Shown here in pieces: positions 58,888 to 64,000 of a DNA stretch of 64,000 nt. Every line of letters starts with the position of its first letter. Positions within the stretch are counted from its first letter, which is position 1. The translations under genes were made by a program, and so were the position numbers. Where the stretch lies: positions 2,914,001 to 2,978,000 of the forward strand of contig NZ_CP054585.1 in NCBI RefSeq assembly GCF_003721435.2, given 5' to 3'. Below the pieces are notes generated by a model that worked only from the letters and a program-made list of their open reading frames with translations, was not told the origin of the DNA and searched no databases. Source of the stretch: Halorubrum sp. CBA1229 (GTDB taxonomy: Archaea > Halobacteriota > Halobacteria > Halobacteriales > Haloferacaceae).

Positions 58888-60516
58888 ATGGCCACAGCCG
58901 TCCACCTCGACGGGATAACGAAGCGGTTTCCCGGAGTCGTGGCGAACGACGACGTCGACCTCGAAGTCGAGCGCGGCACCGTCCACGCCCTCCTCGGCGA
59001 GAACGGGGCCGGCAAGACGACGCTGATGAACGTTCTCTACGGCCTCTACGAACCGACGTCGGGGGTGGTTCGGCTCGACGGCGAACCGCGCGAGTTCGGC
59101 TCGCCGCGGGACGCGATCGACGCCGGGATCGGGATGATCCACCAGCACTTCATGCTCGTGGACCCGATGACCGTCACCGAGAACATCACGCTCGGCAACG
59201 AGCCGCGGAAGTGGGGAGGGCTCGCCGTCGACCGATCCGGGGCGCGCGAGGCCGTCGTCGAGCTTGCCGACCGCTACGGGTTCGACGTCGACCCGGACGC
59301 GCGGATCGAGGACGTCTCCGTCGGGGAGCAACAGCGCGTCGAGATCCTGAAGGCGCTGTACCGCGGCGCCGACACGCTGATCTTAGACGAGCCGACCGCC
59401 GTGTTGACGCCTCAGGAGGTCGACGAGCTGTTCGGCGTGCTCGACGAGCTCACCGCGCAGGGGAAGACGATCATCTTCATCACCCACAAGCTCGGCGAGG
59501 CGATGCGCGCGGCCGACGACATCTCCGTCCTCCGAGACGGGCGGAAGGTCGGGACCGTCGACGCGGACGCGACCACGCAGGAGGAGCTCGCGGAGCTGAT
59601 GGTCGGTCGCGAGGTCCTCATGGAGATCGACCGCGGGGCCGCGGAGGCGGGCGAGGTCGTCGCCTCGGCCTCCGATGTCGTCGTCGAGGACGACCGCGGG
59701 GTCCGGGCGGTCGACGGCGTCTCCTTCGAGGTCCGCGCCGGCGAGGTGTTCGGGATCGCCGGCGTCGACGGCAACGGCCAGTCGGAGCTCGTCGAGGCGG
59801 TGACCGGCCTTCGGACCCCCGACGGGGGCGAGATCCGGTTCGTCGGGGAAGACGTCACGACCGCCTCGCGGCGGCAGCGGATCGACGCCGGGATGGCGTA
59901 CATCCCCGAAGACCGCCAGGAGCGCGGACTGGTGATGGAGTTCGACCTCGTCGAGAACGGACTCCTCGGCAGCCAACACGGCTCAGAACTCGCCTCCAAC
60001 GGCCGGATCGACTGGTCGAAAACCCGGGGACACGCCGAGTCTATCATCGACGAGTACGACATCCGACCGCCGGACGCCGACGCCGGCGCGGAGTCGCTCT
60101 CCGGCGGCAACCAGCAGAAGTTCATCGTCGGCCGCGAGTTCGAGCGCGACCCGGAGCTGGTCGTCGCCTCGCACCCGACGCGGGGCGTCGACGTCGGGTC
60201 GATCGAGTTCATCCACGAGCGGCTCCTAGAGCTCCGCCGTCAGGGCGTGGCGATCCTCCTCGTCTCCTCGAAGCTCGAGGAGGTACAGGGGCTCTCGGAC
60301 CGCTTGGCCGTCGCCTACGAGGGCGAGTTCGTCGACGTGGTCGACCCGGACGAGACGACGGAAGAGGAGCTCGGCCTGCTGATGGCCGGGGAGCGGCCGG
60401 GAGACGACGGCGGGGACGGAGGTGGATCGGCGGCGACGGGGCGCGGCGAGGGCGACGAGACCGATCGGGACGCGCCGACCGACCTCGCGGACGCCACGGA
60501 CGGTGAGCGAGCGTGA
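58888..60516 (+). CDS. ABC nucleoside importer ATPase with two nucleotide-binding domains, 542 aa
   Basis: RbsA-like tandem ATPase. First domain: LLGENGAGKTTLMN, signature VSVGEQQRVEILKA, LILDEPTAVLTP. Second domain: GIAGVDGNGQSELVEA (degenerate Walker A), LSGGNQQKFIVGRE, VVASHPTRGVDVG (diverged Walker B). QHFMLVDPMTVTEN is typical for the nucleoside/BMP group. An acidic tail follows. Overlaps the permease gene by 4 bp (GTGA). Confidence 0.94.
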   Translation: MATAVHLDGITKRFPGVVANDDVDLEVERGTVHALLGENGAGKTTLMNVLYGLYEPTSGVVRLDGEPREFGSPRDAIDAGIGMIHQHFMLVDPMTVTENITLGNEPRKWGGLAVDRSGAREAVVELADRYGFDVDPDARIEDVSVGEQQRVEILKALYRGADTLILDEPTAVLTPQEVDELFGVLDELTAQGKTIIFITHKLGEAMRAADDISVLRDGRKVGTVDADATTQEELAELMVGREVLMEIDRGAAEAGEVVASASDVVVEDDRGVRAVDGVSFEVRAGEVFGIAGVDGNGQSELVEAVTGLRTPDGGEIRFVGEDVTTASRRQRIDAGMAYIPEDRQERGLVMEFDLVENGLLGSQHGSELASNGRIDWSKTRGHAESIIDEYDIRPPDADAGAESLSGGNQQKFIVGREFERDPELVVASHPTRGVDVGSIEFIHERLLELRRQGVAILLVSSKLEEVQGLSDRLAVAYEGEFVDVVDPDETTEEELGLLMAGERPGDDGGDGGGSAATGRGEGDETDRDAPTDLADATDGERA

Positions 60517-61760
60517 GCGCCGCCGACCGCGCGCGGGACGCTCTCTCTCGGCTGGTCGACGCGTCCGCGACCGAGCGGATCCTGATCAGCACGGCGGCGC
60601 TCGTCCTCTCCGTCCTCATCGGTGCGGTGCTGGTCCTCGTGGCCGGTCGGATGACGACGTGTACCGCGGGCGAGGCGGTGTACTACTTCGGGATGGGGTT
60701 CTGTTACGACCCCGTCGTCGTCTTCGATCGGCTCTTCCTCGGGGCGCTCGGCGACCCGTTCAGCGGGAGCTGGTCGCCGAACGGGCAGTTCTCGGTTACC
60801 CTCCGGGAGACGACGCTGCTGCTGTTCACCGGGCTCTCGGTTGCCTTGGCGTTCCGCGCCGGGATCTTCAACATCGGGACGCAGGGACAGATGGTCGTCG
60901 GCGCGCTGGCGACCGCGCTCGGCGTCCTCTGGGCGTCGTCGCTCGTGTCGGGCGTCGTCGGAACCGTCGTGCTGATCCCGTTCGGGCTCCTCGTCGGCGC
61001 GGTGTTCGGTGGTCTCTACGGAGCGGTTCCGGGTCTGCTGAAGGCGTACGCCGACGCCAACGAGGTGATCACGACGATCATGCTCAACTTCATCGCTACC
61101 GGCGTCGCGCTCTACCTCGTCAGCGGGGTGTTCAAGGACCCCGAGAGCGCCGCGAACCAGACCGTACCGCTCCCGGAGTTCGCGCAGTTCCCGGCTCTGC
61201 TGTTCGGCGCCCGGCAGGACTTCTCGATCGTCGCGCTCGCGTTCGGTCTCCTCGCCGTCGCCGCGCTGTACTACGTCCTCGAGCACACGGCCTTCGGCTA
61301 CGACGTCCGAACGAGCGGCGTCCAGCCCGGGGCGGCCGAGTACGGCGGCGTCGACGCCAAGCGCACCGTCGTCGCGAGCCTGACGCTGTCGGGCGCGCTC
61401 GGCGGTATCGCCGGCGCGATGTACGTGATGATGATCCTCGGGACGTTCCAGACCGGCATTCCCTCGTACGGCTTCGACGGGATCACCGTCTCGATCCTCG
61501 CCGGCAACAACCCGCTCGGCGTCGGGATCGCCGCGCTGCTGTTCGGCGTGCTGAAGAGCGGGACGACGGTCGTGCAGTTTGCGACCGACGTGCCGCCGCA
61601 GCTCGTCGGCGTCCTCCGTGGGCTCATCATCCTGTTCGTGGCGATGCCGGAGTTCTTCCGGCTGATGGCCCGCGGACTGCCGGGCACGGGGTCGAGGCCG
61701 GAGGCGGTCGCGACCGACGGCGGCACCGCCGGCGACGGCGGAGGTGAGACCGATGAGTGA
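60513..61760 (+). CDS. BMP-type ABC transporter permease, 415 aa
   Basis: About ten membrane helices with the conserved YADANEVITTIMLNFIATGVALYLV and ALGGIAGAMYVMMILG and FDGITVSILAGNNPLGVG motifs of the BPD_transp_2 family. Partner of the second permease at 61753. GTG start overlapping the ATPase stop. Confidence 0.92.
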   Translation: MSAADRARDALSRLVDASATERILISTAALVLSVLIGAVLVLVAGRMTTCTAGEAVYYFGMGFCYDPVVVFDRLFLGALGDPFSGSWSPNGQFSVTLRETTLLLFTGLSVALAFRAGIFNIGTQGQMVVGALATALGVLWASSLVSGVVGTVVLIPFGLLVGAVFGGLYGAVPGLLKAYADANEVITTIMLNFIATGVALYLVSGVFKDPESAANQTVPLPEFAQFPALLFGARQDFSIVALAFGLLAVAALYYVLEHTAFGYDVRTSGVQPGAAEYGGVDAKRTVVASLTLSGALGGIAGAMYVMMILGTFQTGIPSYGFDGITVSILAGNNPLGVGIAALLFGVLKSGTTVVQFATDVPPQLVGVLRGLIILFVAMPEFFRLMARGLPGTGSRPEAVATDGGTAGDGGGETDE

Positions 61761-62853
61761 CGCGCCCGCGGACCCCGAGGGCGCCGGCGTCTCGGCCGAG
61801 AGCGCCGAGGGTGAGGGCTTCTTCGAGCGGTACACGACCCGGGCGATCGCCGCCGGCGTGACGGTCGCCACGGTCGTCGCGCTGCTGCTCGCCGGGGCGC
61901 TGTTCCCGGACTCGCTCGCGGGGACGCTCTCGGACGCGCTCACGAGCCGGAACACGCTCGCGTCGGCGCTGCGGCTGTCCGTGCCGATCGCGTTCGCCGC
62001 CCTCGGGGGTATCTTCGCGGAGAAGTCGGGCGTGATCAACATCGGGCTGGAGGGGCTCCTGATCATCTCGGCGTTCAGCGCCATCTACGTCGCCGACCTC
62101 ACCGGCGGTGTCTGGCTCGGCTTCGCCGGCGGAGTGGTCGCGAGCACGCTGCTCGCGGCGCTGTTCGCCGTCGTGACGATCGGGTTCCGCGCGGACCAGA
62201 TCATCGCCGGGCTCGCGGTCTGGCTCATCGCGCTCGGGCTCGCGCCGTTCGCCTCGCAGGTGATCTACGGCAGTCCGAACACGCCGATCGTGGCGACGTC
62301 GCCGTCGATCACGGTGCCGGTGCTCGCCGACATCCCGTTCTTCGGCGCGCTCTTCTCGGCGTCGCCGTCGGTGTACATGCTGTTCGCCGCCGTCTTCGGC
62401 TCGTGGTACGTCTTCGAGCGGACGGCGTTCGGCCGGTGGATCCGCGCTAGCGGCGAGAACCCGAAGGCGCTCGATACCGCCGGTGTGAGCGTTACCCGCG
62501 TCCGGTACGCGGCGGTGCTGATCTCGGGCGTCCTCGCGGGAATGGGCGGCGCGGCGCTGTCGCTCGACCTCGGTCAGTTCACCGGCAACGGCCCGACGAT
62601 GGTCAACGGGAAGGGGTTCATCGCCATCGTCGCGTACCTGTTCGGCAACTACAACCCGGTCGGGGCGTTCCTCTCGACGATGCTGTTCGCGGGGCTGGAC
62701 GCGGTCCAGACCGTGCTCCAGCTCCAGGGGATCGGGATCCCCCGTCAGCTCATCCGGGTCACGCCGTTCGTGGTTGTCATCCTCGTCCTCGCCTTAGTCG
62801 GGCGGACGCGGCTCCCAGAGGCGGCCGGGGAGCACTACGAGACGGAGGAGTGA
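61753..62853 (+). CDS. BMP-type ABC transporter permease, 366 aa
   Basis: AALGGIFAEKSGVINIGLEGLLIISAF is the family hallmark, with GRWIRASGENPKALDTAGVSV and FTGNGPTMVNGKGFIAIVAYLFGNYNPVGA later. Nine or ten helices. GGAGGTGA is 5 bases upstream of ATG 61753 and inside the preceding gene, so translation is coupled. Last gene of the nucleoside importer. Confidence 0.93.
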   Translation: MSDAPADPEGAGVSAESAEGEGFFERYTTRAIAAGVTVATVVALLLAGALFPDSLAGTLSDALTSRNTLASALRLSVPIAFAALGGIFAEKSGVINIGLEGLLIISAFSAIYVADLTGGVWLGFAGGVVASTLLAALFAVVTIGFRADQIIAGLAVWLIALGLAPFASQVIYGSPNTPIVATSPSITVPVLADIPFFGALFSASPSVYMLFAAVFGSWYVFERTAFGRWIRASGENPKALDTAGVSVTRVRYAAVLISGVLAGMGGAALSLDLGQFTGNGPTMVNGKGFIAIVAYLFGNYNPVGAFLSTMLFAGLDAVQTVLQLQGIGIPRQLIRVTPFVVVILVLALVGRTRLPEAAGEHYETEE

Positions 62854-62923
62854 GGCCTCGTCCGGGACGAGAGGAGGGGTGAGGCCTCGTCCGAGGCCGA
62901 CGCGGTCGGCGAAGGCCGGTCGC

Positions 62924-63736
62924 TCAGTCCGACGCCGATTCCGCGGACCCGTCGCCGTCAGCCAGCGAGGGGAGCCGCAGGTCGGCGAACTCGGATAAGT
63001 CGCCGACGCCGGTGACGACCCGGACCTCGTCGGTGACCGGGACGCCGACGCAGGAGAGCCGGGCGTTCGTCTCCCGGATCTGCGCGTCCGAGAGCACCGA
63101 CTGCCCCGGCATCGCGACGTCGCCGTCGACCACGATGACGGCGCAGTTCGAGCACGCGCCGCCCCGACAGGCGTACGGCCACGACCGGCCGCCGCGCTCC
63201 GCGGCCTCGAGGATCGACTCGTCGGGTTCGACGAGGAAGCGGCCGTACTCGGGCAGCCCGAGGTCCGACTCCGCCGCTTTCTCGAAGAGGTCCGGGTCGT
63301 TGAGCGACCAGCCGCGCTCGGTCATCGCGTCGTGGTCGAGGTGGTACACCGTGGAGGGCTCGCCCGTGACGAGGGGCTCGACCCCGCCCTGCGCGTACCC
63401 GCGGATCACGCCGGCCGCCTCGGAGACGGGGCGGTCCGACAGCTCGGCGAACCACTCCTCGACCGAATCGACCGTCAGGTTCGACTCCTCGGCGACCGCC
63501 TCGATATCGGCCCCTTCGAGCCGGGCGATCTCCGCGACGTACCCCGGCGAGTCGAGCGCCGCGATCGTCTCCTCGACCGACTCGGTCGACCGACCGTACC
63601 ACGACGCCAGTTCGCCCGTTCCGATCCCCTTGTCGTACGCCACGGCGAGCATCAGCGCCGCGGTCGTCTCCCCCTCGCGGACCTCGTCGAGCCACTCCCG
63701 GAGCCGCTCAGTGTCGACGTGTTTGAGTCCGGTCAT
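62924..63736 (-). CDS. 2Fe-2S ferredoxin-fold protein with N-terminal helical domain, 270 aa
   Basis: The C-terminal about 100 residues are a plant-type [2Fe-2S] ferredoxin: YACRGGACSNCAVIV with the CX4CX2C cluster ligands and the fourth Cys in RLSCVG. The N-terminal 130 residues contain two HTH-like repeats (LASWYGRSTESVEETIAALD, AVAEESNLTVDSVEEWFAEL). A CGTTTTTATC box at 63761-63770 lies 25 bases before ATG 63736, so a leaderless start there is preferred over GTG 63748. It may act as an electron carrier with an added binding domain. Confidence 0.87.
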   Translation of the reverse strand: MTGLKHVDTERLREWLDEVREGETTAALMLAVAYDKGIGTGELASWYGRSTESVEETIAALDSPGYVAEIARLEGADIEAVAEESNLTVDSVEEWFAELSDRPVSEAAGVIRGYAQGGVEPLVTGEPSTVYHLDHDAMTERGWSLNDPDLFEKAAESDLGLPEYGRFLVEPDESILEAAERGGRSWPYACRGGACSNCAVIVVDGDVAMPGQSVLSDAQIRETNARLSCVGVPVTDEVRVVTGVGDLSEFADLRLPSLADGDGSAESASD

Positions 63737-63938
63737 ATCCGACGCCACGGAGCCGTTCCCGATAAAAACGAGGCCAGAACAGTAAGGTACCGATCTGGTG
63801 TCGGAGCCGGCGCTTTCGGCGAGGTGAACGGCCTCGACCGACCCGCCGTCGACCGGCTATCCACGGGGCTCGTGTTGGTCGAGAGGGGACCGAATCGGGA
63901 ACAAAGAGTTTTGCCACCGGGGGAACGACCCACGTGAC

Positions 63939-64000
63939 ATGACCATCGACGAGTACGACGTCGTCGTGGCCGGCGCCGGGACCGCCGGCTGTTACGCTGC
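63939..64000 (+). CDS. FAD-dependent oxidoreductase, N-terminus only (cut by window edge)
   Basis: MTIDEYDVVVAGAGTAGCYAA is the dinucleotide-binding start of a flavoprotein such as a geranylgeranyl reductase-like or NAD(P)/FAD-dependent oxidoreductase. Only 20 codons are visible, so the subfamily cannot be given. Confidence 0.7.
   Translation, partial: MTIDEYDVVVAGAGTAGCYA

Noticed and set aside
57135-59015. 626-aa minus-strand frame antisense to the BMP lipoprotein and mutase
   Set aside because: No domain or promoter; the plus-strand genes are clear families.

Overview
The window is chromosomal DNA of a halophilic archaeon (class Halobacteria, closest in style to Halorubrum or Haloferax relatives). 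The evidence is high GC, strongly acidic proteins, twin-arginine and lipobox signal peptides, TATA boxes about 25 bases ahead of start codons (leaderless mRNAs), and typical haloarchaeal families (DacZ, an HVO_0758-like zinc finger, a DUF7344-like regulator, TRAM protein, archaeal GrpE). Both ends cut genes: a photolyase on the left and an FAD oxidoreductase on the right.

The accessory part is 775-12780. Eight minus-strand genes encode secreted proteins with SipW-type signal peptides of the TasA/CalY kind (for example GTSAYFSD...F...AGELDL), served by an archaeal signal peptidase I (1496-2515). A small membrane peptide (775-945) lies at the 3' end, and a divergent membrane-anchored winged-helix regulator (12247-12780) at the 5' end. 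Three of the large subunits carry an extra domain or segment inserted into the common core (von Willebrand A, a propeller-like domain, and a third unidentified module), and a fourth has a C-terminal extension. Four intergenic leaders (4276-4408, 6814-6903, 8590-8709, 10210-10309) each contain a canonical tRNA T-arm joined directly to an acceptor-like stem, with compensatory base changes between copies, and three continue into a hairpin that covers the Shine-Dalgarno sequence. This is the most unusual signal in the window: a putative surface-fibre operon whose mRNA seems to carry tRNA-like elements between cistrons, possibly for tRNase Z or RNase P processing or translational control.

The rest is mostly housekeeping. 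12870-19321 holds a zinc-ribbon membrane protein, a PsiE-like protein, an Hrq1/MrfA-like helicase, a GNAT acetyltransferase, and a dacZ-mscS pair linking c-di-AMP synthesis to a mechanosensitive channel. 19532-30872 holds an aldo/keto reductase, two overlapping lipoproteins, a 15-bp x 10 minisatellite, a zinc-finger microprotein, an MFS carrier, a glycosyltransferase, a thioredoxin, cysteine synthase, MOSC and DUF3179 proteins. 30951-46842 holds a second MFS carrier, a sugar-acid dehydratase, a TRAM protein, a geranylgeranyl-reductase-like flavoprotein, a DUF255 thioredoxin-fold protein, purD, an acyltransferase, surE, grpE, a DUF1028 protein, menD, a BsuPI-like protein, a DUF2797 protein and a TRIC/UPF0126 channel.

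46881-50897 is a three-gene ABC exporter in which one permease is fused to a PrsW-like intramembrane protease. 50991-54527 contains a DUF21 protein, a tiny acidic protein, a SRPBCC protein, and a flavin reductase/VOC/DoxX group beside an HxlR regulator. A 500-bp hairpin-rich stretch follows (54528-55040). 55041-62853 holds a Cys-rich protein, acylphosphatase, a phosphohexomutase and a complete BMP-type nucleoside ABC importer. The window ends with a 2Fe-2S protein and the start of a flavoprotein.
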